Source: Flavisolibacter tropicus
GTDB lineage: Bacteria > Bacteroidota > Bacteroidia > Chitinophagales > Chitinophagaceae
Length of the DNA: 64,000 nt
Direction of reading: 5' to 3'
Assembly: GCF_001644645.1 (NCBI RefSeq)
Contig: NZ_CP011390.1
Coordinates: forward strand, 1,860,001 to 1,924,000
Shown here in pieces: positions 53,550 to 63,096 of this stretch; the stretch's first letter is position 1; each line of letters starts with the position of its first letter. The position numbers and the translations under genes were made by a program. The notes under the pieces were generated by a model, which had not been told where the DNA came from, ran no database searches, and was given only the letters and a program-made list of their open reading frames with translations.

Positions 53550-54818
53550 TTATAAACTCTTTTTATTCATAAGTTCATATACTTCAATCAACTCATTCTT
53601 AAAGCTGACATTATTAGGTTCCAGTTTTATAGCTTCCTGTAAATCGTCTTTTGCACCACTGTAATCACCTTTACACTTTTTCGCTTTGGCCCGGTCAACA
53701 AAGTATAAGCTTTCTTTAATAGCACCTAGCTCCTGTTTATAGAGGCGAATAGCTTCATCGTAATAACGAACCGCTTCATCACACCGATTCTTGCACATCA
53801 GTATTGATGCTTTTGTGTGATTATTATATCGTGTTTTTTCCAGCGCCAATGCCTTATCTATACTTTCCATTGCATCATTACAATAACCAGCCTGGTATTG
53901 CGCCCAAGCCAGGTTATTTAGCGCACTAGCGTTTGAAGGATAGAGTTCAAGGGCTTTCTTAAAATCTGCTATTGCCAAATTATAATACTTGCCGTTTAAG
54001 TGGTCAGAGCCATCTTTTAGGTATTTTTTAAATTGCTCCTCATTATTCTCTTCTTTCTTATAATAGATAAAAGAGTTTATTCGTCTTCCCTTATCCCACT
54101 GTTCTTTTATTTTAGAAGTAGGGAATGATGTTTCTGGAAGAAAGGCCGTTTCGCCCTTAGAGGTAGCCTGTTTGGTCATTACTACAATCCACTGCTTGCC
54201 ATCATGCTCAATTGAGGTAATGTTATACTTATCATCATACTGCTCTTGTATCCAGCTGCTAGGAAACGACTCACTGGCCTTGAATTTCTGGTGCTCATAC
54301 GTCTCCATTACAGTAAGAATTACAGCCCAAATGCCGTTTCCATAAGCCAGGTCAGTAATATTATAGCGAGAGTTCTCCTTCCACGTATCGTCTATATATT
54401 TCTTCATACCATCCCAAGTATCGCGCGTTCCCCAGCTTTGCGTTTTTACGTTTTTGTCTGTGGCCATTATTACAAACCACGCTCCATTGCCATACGTAAC
54501 CTTGGTAATATACTTTTTATTATCCCACTCACCTTTTATCCAATCTGAAGGGAAGTCTGGGCCCCATTTCCAGGAGACAGTCGTTTCAACAGCTGTGTAG
54601 GTAGTAACTACATACCATTTACCATCGCCATAGACAATCTCTGTAGGCACATACCCCTTTTTTAACTGGTCGGAGATATAGGTACTAGCACTTTCTAAAG
54701 AATAAAAATAGTCATACGACTGTGCTGCGGTTCCCTGTGTCATCACAGCAGACCACTGATTTTGGGCGCTGAGACAGAGGGTAAAAAGACAAAAGAGGGT
54801 ACTGAAAATCAATCTCAT
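53550..54818 (-). CDS. Secreted DUF7477-like/TPR protein
   Basis: From the ATG at 54818 (MRLIFSTLFCLFTLCLSAQ, a clean signal peptide) 422 residues. The first 265 contain about five repeats built around G-DGKWYVVTT, GNGAWFVIMA, GNGIWAVILT and HDGKQWIVVM with FP..WI.E/KEQWD, a pattern like the DUF7477 domain known from plant casein kinase 1 C-termini. The last 140 residues form three to four TPRs (AIADFKKALELYPSNASALNNLAWAQYQAGYCNDAMESIDKALALE). Extracytoplasmic, probably protein-binding. Family assignment by eye. Confidence 0.75.
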   Translation of the reverse strand: MRLIFSTLFCLFTLCLSAQNQWSAVMTQGTAAQSYDYFYSLESASTYISDQLKKGYVPTEIVYGDGKWYVVTTYTAVETTVSWKWGPDFPSDWIKGEWDNKKYITKVTYGNGAWFVIMATDKNVKTQSWGTRDTWDGMKKYIDDTWKENSRYNITDLAYGNGIWAVILTVMETYEHQKFKASESFPSSWIQEQYDDKYNITSIEHDGKQWIVVMTKQATSKGETAFLPETSFPTSKIKEQWDKGRRINSFIYYKKEENNEEQFKKYLKDGSDHLNGKYYNLAIADFKKALELYPSNASALNNLAWAQYQAGYCNDAMESIDKALALEKTRYNNHTKASILMCKNRCDEAVRYYDEAIRLYKQELGAIKESLYFVDRAKAKKCKGDYSGAKDDLQEAIKLEPNNVSFKNELIEVYELMNKKSL

Positions 54819-54857
54819 AGTTGGCGGTTTTGGCTTCCGATAACCTGCTAAAAGCAA

Positions 54858-55465
54858 ATAAGCAAGCCTAGGGAATTACTTTAAAAATACGCGCAAAGTT
54901 AAGCCCATGCAACATTTCATAAGAAAAATCACTTAGTTGTCGTTAGTCAACGACCAACAAAGTCTAAATAATCGCATGATGACCTATAAGGCGTTAAGAC
55001 AATAGTTATTTTTTATAATAAAGTTTTGCGACAATCCCATATATACAGCCAGCACGAATAATTACATCTGTATCTAAATACTTTAAGTGATATCCCACCA
55101 AAGTATCATATGGCTGTAGGGTAGTTTTTTAGGTCCAGCCATTCAAATCCTAAGGGATTGCAGCAGTATATAAACTTTCATAAGTCAAACAGTTTAATTA
55201 ATAGCGATTGCTACCACCTAGATGCACCTATTTCTGATATTACACAAGCTTATCTTCTTAAATAAAAAAAATCTTTTAAAATCCAATAAGGATAATAAAA
55301 GCATAGCCTTAAGTATTGGCAAGAAACCCGTTTTATTAAACAAATAGTTTGGTGGGAAACCAGAAACAACGAAATGGGTTTGTTTCTCAGCGCAAATGCT
55401 AGAAATGAGTCCTGTACTATAAGGTATAGACTTTCTTAAATTGTGCTATCAATCCATTTATTAAA
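54858..55465. other. Intergenic, no gene recognised
   Basis: About 600 bp AT-rich. CGTTAGTCAACGACCAAC (54938-54955) faintly resembles the family D palindromic arm. Nothing else supported. Confidence 0.4.
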
Positions 55466-56506
55466 CTAGGATTCAGTTGCACGTAACGTCATCGGAGGCG
55501 TTTTCCATTTATTGGTCTCTTTAGGGGGACTTTTCTTAGGCTCTTTACGCTGACTTTCCTTACGCGTTTTAATAACATCGATCACCTTTACCACAACATC
55601 CCGCACAGGAGCGCCAACACCTAAGCGCTGGGCATTAGAATTTGCAGGAGATATCATCATGCTGGTAGGATCAAACACTACGTAATCATCAGCATTCTGT
55701 GCCACTGAATCTGCAACCCCTTCTGGCACATATACCTGTATTTTCGTTTGCTGGTAGTTGTTGGGCAGATACCGTACAAAATAGCCTTCTTCCTGCTTAT
55801 ACCATTGATCGCGCTTCATATGAGGCTTACTGATTTGAGAAGGAGTAGTCAATACCGCCAGGCGCTCATAGGCTTCATACGATGAGGATCCAACATCCAA
55901 CAACTGTTGTAAGCTGCTTTGAAACCCTGACGATGGTAAAACCCTCGCCACCGTCCTTGCTGCTCCCAACACGCCACCGTTCAATTCAAAGATCTGCTTA
56001 GGAGTCAATAATTGCCAGGCAGCTGATTGTACATCTGGGGATAGTTTTTGAAACTGAGAACGACTCACTACAGACCATAACAAGAGCTGTATGTTCTTTT
56101 GATCGAGTTGAGATTGCTTACGTGAATTAAGCAGGATATCTTCAATGATCTCTTTGCGTGGACCTTGTAGGGATGCCTGAAAATACGCATCGTTAGATGA
56201 AGGTCCCGGTGTGCCGGGCTGAAGACAATAGGTCTTAAAATCAGCTTCATAAAAGCCCGGCGCTAATACAAAGGCTCCATCTGTTGTTCGCGGCAGCTCC
56301 GTCAAGGCAACAGGTGTTTTGCCTTCTGTAAGATCGCCAGGAGCAAATAAGCTGGTATCTACTTCTTCAAAATGAGTTGCAAGCGATTGCTTATTCTTGG
56401 TGCTATTCCTACTGGCAGAATTAGTAAAGGTTTTTTTATGTGCCGTAGACGCACAGCCGTATAATAGAATAACAAGCAATAATGCTGAGAGTAAATGTTT
56501 TGCCAT
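55466..56506 (-). CDS. Large putative lipoprotein, unknown
   Basis: A 346-residue protein with lipoprotein signal (LLLVILLYGC, Cys18). The mature part is polar with a LysSer-rich N-terminal linker, a middle helical region (RKEIIEDILLNSRKQSQLDQ), and a C-terminal domain with KIQVYVPEGVADSVAQNADDYVVFDP and a basic tail (KTRKESQRKEPKKSPPKETN). Resembles hypothetical proteins seen repeatedly in this class, but no named domain is known to me. Envelope localisation only. Confidence 0.7.
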   Translation of the reverse strand: MAKHLLSALLLVILLYGCASTAHKKTFTNSASRNSTKNKQSLATHFEEVDTSLFAPGDLTEGKTPVALTELPRTTDGAFVLAPGFYEADFKTYCLQPGTPGPSSNDAYFQASLQGPRKEIIEDILLNSRKQSQLDQKNIQLLLWSVVSRSQFQKLSPDVQSAAWQLLTPKQIFELNGGVLGAARTVARVLPSSGFQSSLQQLLDVGSSSYEAYERLAVLTTPSQISKPHMKRDQWYKQEEGYFVRYLPNNYQQTKIQVYVPEGVADSVAQNADDYVVFDPTSMMISPANSNAQRLGVGAPVRDVVVKVIDVIKTRKESQRKEPKKSPPKETNKWKTPPMTLRATES

Positions 56507-57076
56507 AAGGTACGTTTAGGTGTTATGTGTTGAGCAGGATATTGGATGAGATATACAGGCATACAAATGCTGCTACCAAGGTGTAAACTTATTTGCTTTT
56601 TTGAAATAATAAGGGCAGTAAAGTATTGTTAAGGTTGTTTTCATAACCTATATACTACTCCAAACAATAGTAGCTGGGAAATAAAGCATTTTATTAGCTT
56701 CATAATTCAAGGTTAATGTGGTTAAGAAAAATATCTATGCTATCTACAAGCTACTAAAATATATAGTGTACAAACTGTAACTAGTCATATGACACTGCAC
56801 TAGTACCCTGTGCGTTCCAAGCCAGACGACATATTTATGCCAGATGGAGATTGTTTTCTTAAGGCTGGCATCCTCAAGTACAAGCGGCGAATTAAAGGGC
56901 TGCAACCATTTATTCTAATCCTTTTTGACAATAATAGAACCTTTATCAATCAATGCCAACAATAAAGCAAGCTGATACTAAACACCAATTATTTATTCTG
57001 TTAATAATTAATACTTTCACATCTTCCGCTGTATAAAGTAGTCAAGAAAAGGATACTTCTAAATTAAACTAGTCAA
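56507..57076. other. Intergenic with half copy of family B
   Basis: 570 bp. Contains the half family B repeat described separately and otherwise AT-rich sequence likely holding the CHAT gene promoter. Confidence 0.4.
56797..56848 (+). repeat. Half copy of family B repeat
   Basis: GCACTAGTACCCTGTGCG ... CCAAGCCAGACGACATATTTATG aligns with 58597-58640; the complementary arm is missing. Confidence 0.6.
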
Positions 57077-58483
57077 ATGCAAGTCATGCTAAAACACTCT
57101 TTACTCCTTATTTTTTGTCTAGTTCATTTTTCGATTTACTCTCAGATAACAGACAGTTCCTATACAATCTATTTAGAACAATTCATTGAACTTAGTAATA
57201 CAAGGGCCCTGCAACCAACCGAAATCCAAAAAACTATAAAAGACTTCAAGTCAAATAATTTAAATTCCAATGAAGATTTTGCAAAACTATGTTCCAGACT
57301 TTACCCCAAAGACAAAGGGATAGGCATCCTGCTCTACTTCTTTCATAGAGATACATTGAAAAGGGTTTTCGTTGAACCAGGTAACGTAATAGAGGAAACA
57401 GCAATACCCATTAAAAAAGAAGCCCTTTTAAAACTAAGTGATGATTTAAATTATGCGCTAAACCTCTATAATTTAACTGCCAATCGAGCCCCCACGTTAC
57501 GAGGAGGAATAAGGATTGACAAAAAGGAAGAGAACACGGGACAGAGTTTAAGTAAAATAACTTCTGATCTAACATCTCTTTTGCTACCGAGTAAGTTTAG
57601 TGATAAGTATCGGCATTTAATTATCATCCCCTGTTTGAATATAGGTGTTTTACCCTTCCATTTATTGAAGCCATATAAAGACGATTCTTACCTTATAGAC
57701 AAATGCAGTTTTACGATTGCTCCAACTTTAGTTGACTTCGTTGGCTTACGATCGAGAGTAATAAAAGCCTTGGGAATGAACGTTGAATATATAAAGGATT
57801 TTGATGTAGCCATAAATTCAACAGACTTCGCTGAAGGTCTCATAAAATTTTCAATAGAAAATCCTTTATTTATTTCAAACCCTGACTATCCTAAGAATAG
57901 TGAGTATTTTTTTCCAGATTTACCAGGAGCAGAAAGAGAGATTGACAGCGCTTTACGATATGCTGCACGATACAGTTTATTAAAAGGTAAAGAGGCATCA
58001 AAAGCGCTTGTTATTGAATCTTTAAATCACTCTGACATTGCATATTTTGCTACACATGGTATGTCAAATGCCGAAAATCCTAAAGACAAAAGCTATTTAG
58101 TATTAAGCGGAGATGATCCATTTTTAACATCAAAGGAAATACAGGACTTGCGATTAAAGAAGGACTTTGCCATGCCTGAACTGGTAATATTATCGGCTTG
58201 CCAAACCGGATTAGGCAAGGCAACAGAGGCTGGTATTGCTGGATCTCTTGCCAGGTCATTTATTTTGAGTGGCAGTAACCAGGTGATTACAAGTTTATGG
58301 AGTGTTGATGATAATGCAACAGCCTACCTTATGAATCGTTTTTTCTTTCATTTAGCTAACTCAGAATATTTTATTCCAGCAGAACATTTAAGAAAAGCAA
58401 TTCTTGATACCAAAAATAAATTTCCTAATCCCGCTCACTGGGCAAGCTTTTCATTAGTAGGCGTAGATTATGGTATAAGATAG
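57077..58483 (+). CDS. Secreted CHAT-domain (caspase-like) protein
   Basis: A 468-residue protein with an N-terminal signal peptide (LLLIFCLVHFSIYSQ) followed directly by a CHAT caspase-like domain: His327 in YFATHGMSN and Cys375 in LVILSACQTGLGKA, the classical catalytic dyad, with AGIAGSLARSFILSGSNQVITSLWSVDDNA after it. The usual TPR N-terminus is replaced by a poorly conserved 120-residue region. An Arg- or Lys-directed cysteine protease is expected; extracytoplasmic CHAT proteins are unusual. Start at 57077 or at 57086. Convergent with a hydrolase gene, sharing a family B fold between the two stops. Confidence 0.9.
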   Translation: MQVMLKHSLLLIFCLVHFSIYSQITDSSYTIYLEQFIELSNTRALQPTEIQKTIKDFKSNNLNSNEDFAKLCSRLYPKDKGIGILLYFFHRDTLKRVFVEPGNVIEETAIPIKKEALLKLSDDLNYALNLYNLTANRAPTLRGGIRIDKKEENTGQSLSKITSDLTSLLLPSKFSDKYRHLIIIPCLNIGVLPFHLLKPYKDDSYLIDKCSFTIAPTLVDFVGLRSRVIKALGMNVEYIKDFDVAINSTDFAEGLIKFSIENPLFISNPDYPKNSEYFFPDLPGAEREIDSALRYAARYSLLKGKEASKALVIESLNHSDIAYFATHGMSNAENPKDKSYLVLSGDDPFLTSKEIQDLRLKKDFAMPELVILSACQTGLGKATEAGIAGSLARSFILSGSNQVITSLWSVDDNATAYLMNRFFFHLANSEYFIPAEHLRKAILDTKNKFPNPAHWASFSLVGVDYGIR

Positions 58484-58502
58484 ATGCACAATCCCTCCAT
58501 TT

Positions 58503-58640
58503 GGTGCAAGCTTGCAGGCAGGTTATTACAGGTGGGCGTTCTTGCGCCGTACTGTCAGAGAGGTCTTACTAACAACAGTCTGTGCTTATCATAGCACGGC
58601 ACAAGTACCCTATGCACCCTAAGCCAGGCGGCATACTTCC
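58503..58640. repeat. Family B inverted repeat, second full copy
   Basis: Left arm GCAAGCTTGCAGG..GGGCGTTCTTGCGCCGTACTG, right arm CACGGCACAAGTACCC..CCAGGCGGCATACTT pairs with it; CGGCACAAGTAC (58597-58608) is identical to 5153-5164. Lies in the 174-bp gap between convergent genes. Confidence 0.7.
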
Positions 58641-58657
58641 GACAGATGGGGGCAGAT

Positions 58658-59875
58658 CTATTTTACGTTGTTCAATTGTGCCACGATTTCTTCTGCGATT
58701 CCTTCAAGCCCATGTTGTGATCCTGGATCAGATTCATTTGTCAAAAGAACAATTCCAACTTTACTCTCTGGATAGATTACACAGTAACTTGAAAAACCAA
58801 ATGTCCCACCACTTTGCCAAATCTTTTTTTGCTTTTTTGATGTTATTTGCTCTTGCCAATTCAGCCCAATTGCATAATCATTAATCTCACCCATCGTTAC
58901 TTTGTGTGATAAGGCAACCACTTCATTGTTTTCGTCTAAATGAAATTTCAAATACTGCAGCATATCAGATGTTGTTGAAAATATGCCACCGGCTGCATCA
59001 AGTATTTGTGGATTGTATGGCATAAGTTTTCCTTTATCATTATAACCTTTTACCAAAAGTGTAGCGTCATTCTTTGTATATAGAGAATTGGTGTTTTGCA
59101 TTTTCAAAGGCTTGGTTATGTATTCACTTAAAAGTTTGTCATATGGCATTTTATACACCTTTTCCAAAATGAACTTTAGAAGCTGAGCACCTGCATTTGA
59201 ATAATGAAATTTATACCCCGGGATGGTGTCTAATTGAACGGTATGCAAGTCGTCAAAGAACTTTTGTTTTGAATAGTTCTGTTGAATTTTGGAAATAGTA
59301 AAAGGTAAAGTATCAAAATTTGGTTTTTTAAAAAGATCCGGATTGTCAGGAAGGAAAAAAGGAAGTCCTGAAATATGACTTACCAGATGCGATAGCTTTA
59401 TTGGCTTTCCTTGATATTCCAAGTTAGGGTAATTGCCGTCAAGATACTTTCTAATGTCATCATCCAATTTTACTTTTTTGTCTTTAACTGCTTGGGCAAG
59501 TAATGTTCCTGTAAATGTTTTAGATATTGAGCCTATCTCATAAACCGTTTTATTTGTTGGTAAACTTTGCTTTCCTTTTTGTGTGGTGCCGTAATTATAA
59601 TAATGCACTTCGCCATTTTTGTAGATACCAATTGAAAGTCCAACTTTTGAAGTATCGCTAATAAAAGGTATTGTAGCTTTTTGAACAATGGTGTCTATTT
59701 GACTTTTGAGTTTGTTGTCACTCTGAATAATGGGTTTAATAGTTTGTGTTTGCCCAGCGAATGAGTGGTGTATGTTGACAGGACCTTTTGTATTGGTTTG
59801 GCCACTGCATAAATAAGGAGCTCCAAACGCAAGTAAGGAAATAGCGTAGAAAGCTTTTAATTGTTTTTTACACAT
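58658..59875 (-). CDS. Beta-lactamase-fold serine hydrolase (class C/AmpC-like)
   Basis: A 405-residue protein with signal peptide (LLAFGAPYLCSGQ). Penicillin-binding-protein-like fold: SISK with Ser116 and Lys119, YSN with Tyr225 and Asn227 (HYSNAGAQLLKFIL), and GGTFGF (KTG-like HGG position) near the C-terminus. Family members include esterases, D-aminopeptidases and beta-lactamases; activity cannot be predicted, although the intact triad implies a working hydrolase. Last gene (minus strand) of a series in which each gene is followed by an inverted repeat. Confidence 0.9.
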   Translation of the reverse strand: MCKKQLKAFYAISLLAFGAPYLCSGQTNTKGPVNIHHSFAGQTQTIKPIIQSDNKLKSQIDTIVQKATIPFISDTSKVGLSIGIYKNGEVHYYNYGTTQKGKQSLPTNKTVYEIGSISKTFTGTLLAQAVKDKKVKLDDDIRKYLDGNYPNLEYQGKPIKLSHLVSHISGLPFFLPDNPDLFKKPNFDTLPFTISKIQQNYSKQKFFDDLHTVQLDTIPGYKFHYSNAGAQLLKFILEKVYKMPYDKLLSEYITKPLKMQNTNSLYTKNDATLLVKGYNDKGKLMPYNPQILDAAGGIFSTTSDMLQYLKFHLDENNEVVALSHKVTMGEINDYAIGLNWQEQITSKKQKKIWQSGGTFGFSSYCVIYPESKVGIVLLTNESDPGSQHGLEGIAEEIVAQLNNVK

Positions 59876-60111
59876 GTAATTGTTTGAAATATTTTACAAC
59901 AAACATATATAAAAGCTTTCAACTACGATATGCTTCGTATTACTATTTTAGAGACTTTAACAGGCCATACATAAAAGTTCACTAAAGCCGATGAAACCGT
60001 TTACGAAAAAGTAAGTTGTCTATGAATGTATTTGCGGTCTTAAAACACAAGACTGATACTTGCTATAACATCTAGCACCTCTTGCAAAAGATGAATAATC
60101 AGATAGCTTAT

Positions 60112-60182
60112 CGCTAACGGAGCGAGGATTGGTGAAGTAGCGGAATTTGAAAATTTGCTGCTTCATTTCCTTGCTAGCGTTG
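60112..60182 (-). repeat. AttC-like fold ending in CCGTTAGCG
   Basis: About 71 bp, imperfect hairpin: GCGAGGATTGG..GAAGTAGCG pairs with GCTGCTTCATTTCCTTGC. On the minus strand the element ends CCGTTAGCG (complement of 60112-60120). It follows the gene at 60219-60695 and precedes the hydrolase. Confidence 0.55.
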
Positions 60183-60218
60183 TTTGTTGTTTGAAGCTGA
60201 AAGATAGCACGTCATCCG

Positions 60219-60695
60219 CTATTTTACCGATCCTGTGTTAGCAGCACTGTTCTTCAGTTTGTACCATCTAAAAAACAAAAGAACGATAGCGATAGCCATA
60301 ATGCTTTTAATGACTAACAGTATCAGGTTGTACTTCTCTTCAGTCAGTTGGCTTATACCTAAAGAAGCTAAGGGCGGGTAAGATGTCCATCCATAAGTTA
60401 TATAATCAATAAGGAAAATAAAAACAATCCCTGTTGACAAAGCCGTTATGAATGCGGCCTTGTCTCTCCTTGGAGAATAATAAAGTCTTACAAAGAAGTA
60501 AATAAAAATTATTAGCAGTAACACAGAAACAAAGAACCCCCACAAATTATAAGCAACATAGCTATCCATTATTTTAATTGATATAATGCCATGTTCAAAG
60601 CTCGGTTGCCATAACATTGCAAATAAACTACTGACTACTATCAGAGCCAAGCAGAAACAAACAATATAAAAAGGAATTGATTTACGCTTTCTCAT
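60219..60695 (-). CDS. Small multi-span membrane protein, unknown
   Basis: From the ATG at 60695 (MRKRKSIPFYIVCFCLALIV) 158 residues; an upstream GTG at 60710 is possible. Four hydrophobic segments (about 8-28, 50-72, 85-105, 125-145) joined by a charged loop (RLYYSPRRDKAAF). No recognisable family. Preceded on its 5' side by a structured repeat whose end lies about 20 bases upstream. Confidence 0.65.
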   Translation of the reverse strand: MRKRKSIPFYIVCFCLALIVVSSLFAMLWQPSFEHGIISIKIMDSYVAYNLWGFFVSVLLLIIFIYFFVRLYYSPRRDKAAFITALSTGIVFIFLIDYITYGWTSYPPLASLGISQLTEEKYNLILLVIKSIMAIAIVLLFFRWYKLKNSAANTGSVK

Positions 60696-60715
60696 TTTGG
60701 AGGTTCTCACTCATT

Positions 60716-60854
60716 GCTGATAACGTAGTGAAGCTTTCCGAAGTACAGGTAGTCGGTGTTCATGCCGCTCAGGTTGGTACTAAGATAAATAGAATTGATT
60801 AGTTGAGCCTATGTACTGCCTCCTGTATTTTGGGAAACCTGTATTAGCGGCTGC
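60716..60854 (-). repeat. AttC-like fold ending in ACGTTATCAGC
   Basis: TTTCCGAAGTACAGG (60735-60749) pairs with CCTGTATTTTGGGAAA (60822-60837), and GCTGATAACG with the GTATTAGCGGC side. Minus-strand 3' end ACGTTATCAGC (60716-60726). Begins at the stop codon of the gene at 60855. Confidence 0.55.
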
Positions 60855-61289
60855 TTATTCTAGCATATCCAACGACCAACCCTTATCACCACGCTTTTCT
60901 TTCCATTCCCAGTAGGTCCCATAAAAGTCATCATGCAGAAACGGCATATCTTCTTCAAGGTCTTCTGGCTTATCTATTAGAAATACTCCAGACCACTTTT
61001 CTGTTTCAATGTCGGGAGCTGTAGTGCCGTCGAGGGTATTGAAAAAGGAGAAGAAAACTTCGGCAGTATTATTGGCTAACAGTTTACGAAGGGCTGTCAT
61101 TACTGATTCATTTCCTTTCAACTGTGTTAATGCTTGTGCTTCTGCTTCTGTCAACCCTCCATTAGGAGGATAAGTAATGGATAAGGGCTTACCTTCCAAA
61201 ATAGCCTTTGCTTTAGCATTGGCATAGTCTTCAATTTGCTTATGAAGAGAAAGTAAAAGTGGGGTTCTGTTATTATCAGATAATTGCAT
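60855..61289 (-). CDS. Hypothetical protein, immunity-like appearance
   Basis: A 144-residue cytoplasmic protein, acidic, with EKWSGVFLIDKPEDLEEDMPFLHDDFYGTYWEWKEK near the C-terminus. Small acidic proteins with W/Y-rich ends are common among immunity-like proteins, but there is no toxin nearby and no family that I can name. Its start is 16 bases from an attC-like fold (61305-61438) that is interrupted by the IS1182 element. Confidence 0.65.
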   Translation of the reverse strand: MQLSDNNRTPLLLSLHKQIEDYANAKAKAILEGKPLSITYPPNGGLTEAEAQALTQLKGNESVMTALRKLLANNTAEVFFSFFNTLDGTTAPDIETEKWSGVFLIDKPEDLEEDMPFLHDDFYGTYWEWKEKRGDKGWSLDMLE

Positions 61290-61304
61290 AGAGAGTTAAG
61301 TTAC

Positions 61305-61438
61305 CGCTAACGGAACAAGTATTGCTGCCAGTGGTGGCCGTCCGTGATCCTGTTGTAGGATTAAAGGTAAGGGGTTGATTCGAATTGTTATGCTGGTTAC
61401 AGGTATGCTTCCACCATTGCAGCAATATCGTGTGCTTG
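61305..61438 (-). repeat. AttC-like fold, interrupted by IS1182
   Basis: CAAGTATTGCTGCCAGTGG (from 61316) pairs with CCACCATTGCAGCAATA and CTTG (61411-61438); minus-strand end CCGTTAGCG (61305-61313). The IS1182 left end begins at 61437, in the distal arm. Confidence 0.55.
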
Positions 61439-63066
61439 TTGCACAACTCAGCCTCCTAAAGCCACTGTAAAAGTGGTAAATTAAACCATGCAAGGAAAGA
61501 AACCTTTTCAAGACAAGCGCCTTGCTTCCTTCCGCCTCTCGGAGCGGGTGCCGCGTGACAACTTCTACCGCCGCTTAAAAGCAATCATGGATGTGGAGTG
61601 GCTCTATGAAGCCACCCAAAAGTACTATGGCCGTGAGGGCCACAAATCGCTGGACCCGGTGGTGTTCTTCAAACTCATTTTAATTGGTTATCTCGAGAAC
61701 CTCTTAAGCGATCGAAGAATCATCCAGACCGTCAGCCTGCGCCTGGATCTTTTGTACTTTATCGGTTACTCCCTGGACGAACCGCTGCCCTGGCATTCTA
61801 CCATCAGCCGCACGCGTCAACTTCTGGGTGAAGAGGTCTTTAAAGAACTCTTCAAACGGGTCTTACGCCAGTGTGTGCAACAAGGCATGGTGAAGGGCAA
61901 ACGCCAGGCCCTGGACTCGGTGCATGTCAAAGCCAATGCGTCGATGGACTCCTTAAAAGAAAAAGAAATTGTGCAGGACGGGGAAGCCTATGCAGGTGAA
62001 CTCGGTGAAGATGCAGAGGACGAAGAGCAAACAGAAAAGCAAACCGTCTCCGTCTTCAAACACCAGCAAGTGCAGTGGCATCACGGCTGGAAGCGGAAGG
62101 CCTACAAAGGGCGGCCCAGTGGTGGATGGCGGGCTCGCTTTGTCTCCAACCACACCCACTACAGCACTACCGATGGGGATGCCCGTGTGGCCGTCAAACC
62201 CGGCAAGCCCCGCCAGTTAAACTATTTGGGGCAACTCAGTGTCGATACCGCCCATCACGTTATTACTTGTATACAGGCCGACTATGCCAGTAAAAAAGAC
62301 TCGCAGTGTTTGCCCTCATTACTCCGGCATACCATTGACAATGTAAAGGCGGTAGGCTTAAAAGTAAAAGAAGTACTCTGCGATGCGGGCTACTCCTCTT
62401 CGGAGGCCCTAAAAGCACTGAAGCAGTACCGTGTCACCGGCTATATCCCCAACTTTGGGCAATATAAACCCACCCGGGAAGGCTTCCGCTATTTTGCCGG
62501 CGGGGATTATTACCAATGCTCCCGGGGAGTAAGGCTTCCTTTTAAACGCATCAAGGACTCTCATGATGGCACGTACCAGATGCGGGTCTACAGAAGCAGT
62601 TCTTTGGATTGCAGGAACTGCCCTTTGAGAAAAACCTGTATTGGTAAAAGTGATTTTAAAAAGATTGAAGACACTGTAGACAAACCCCTCTATGATGAGA
62701 TGCATCTCCGGCTACAAACCCGCAAAGCCAAACGTATGAAACGGCTTAGGCAAGCCACCGTCGAACCGGTGATTGGTACCCTGGTGAACTTTTTAGGGAT
62801 GCGACGAGTGAACACAAGAGGCATCCAGCTGGCCAACAAGTGTTTGCTGATGGCCGCCGTGTGTTATAATTTGAAAAGACTCCTAAAATGGATGGGGAAA
62901 GCCGAAGGCAAAGGCGAAAAAACGCTTGGCCAGCTACTGGTTATGCTGTACTGGCTACCGGTTCTCTACAGCCGAAGAGGAGAGCAAATACAAACCAGCT
63001 TAAGCTACGCTTGCTAAAATCAAAAAACCACATACAAATACTGTTTTAGTTCCGAGTTGTGCAACA
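61437..63066 (+). mobile_element. Complete IS1182-family insertion sequence
   Basis: Terminal inverted repeat TGTTGCACAACTC at 61437-61449 and its complement GAGTTGTGCAACA at 63054-63066; 1630 bp with a single transposase gene. No clear target duplication. Confidence 0.85.
61488..63017 (+). CDS. IS1182-family transposase
   Basis: A 509-residue DDE transposase: DUF772 N-terminal domain (SLDPVVFFKLILIGYLENLLSDRRI, PLPWHSTISRTRQLLG), then a DDE core with D in QALDSVHVKANAS, D in DAGYSSSEALKAL, and E in ATVEPVIGTLVNFLGMRRV, with the CxxC-containing insertion CRNCPLRKTC typical of the family. Full length and undamaged, inside intact terminal repeats, so potentially mobile. Confidence 0.95.
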   Translation: MQGKKPFQDKRLASFRLSERVPRDNFYRRLKAIMDVEWLYEATQKYYGREGHKSLDPVVFFKLILIGYLENLLSDRRIIQTVSLRLDLLYFIGYSLDEPLPWHSTISRTRQLLGEEVFKELFKRVLRQCVQQGMVKGKRQALDSVHVKANASMDSLKEKEIVQDGEAYAGELGEDAEDEEQTEKQTVSVFKHQQVQWHHGWKRKAYKGRPSGGWRARFVSNHTHYSTTDGDARVAVKPGKPRQLNYLGQLSVDTAHHVITCIQADYASKKDSQCLPSLLRHTIDNVKAVGLKVKEVLCDAGYSSSEALKALKQYRVTGYIPNFGQYKPTREGFRYFAGGDYYQCSRGVRLPFKRIKDSHDGTYQMRVYRSSSLDCRNCPLRKTCIGKSDFKKIEDTVDKPLYDEMHLRLQTRKAKRMKRLRQATVEPVIGTLVNFLGMRRVNTRGIQLANKCLLMAAVCYNLKRLLKWMGKAEGKGEKTLGQLLVMLYWLPVLYSRRGEQIQTSLSYAC

Positions 63067-63096
63067 GCCACTCGTGTTATACAACGGCATCAGGCA

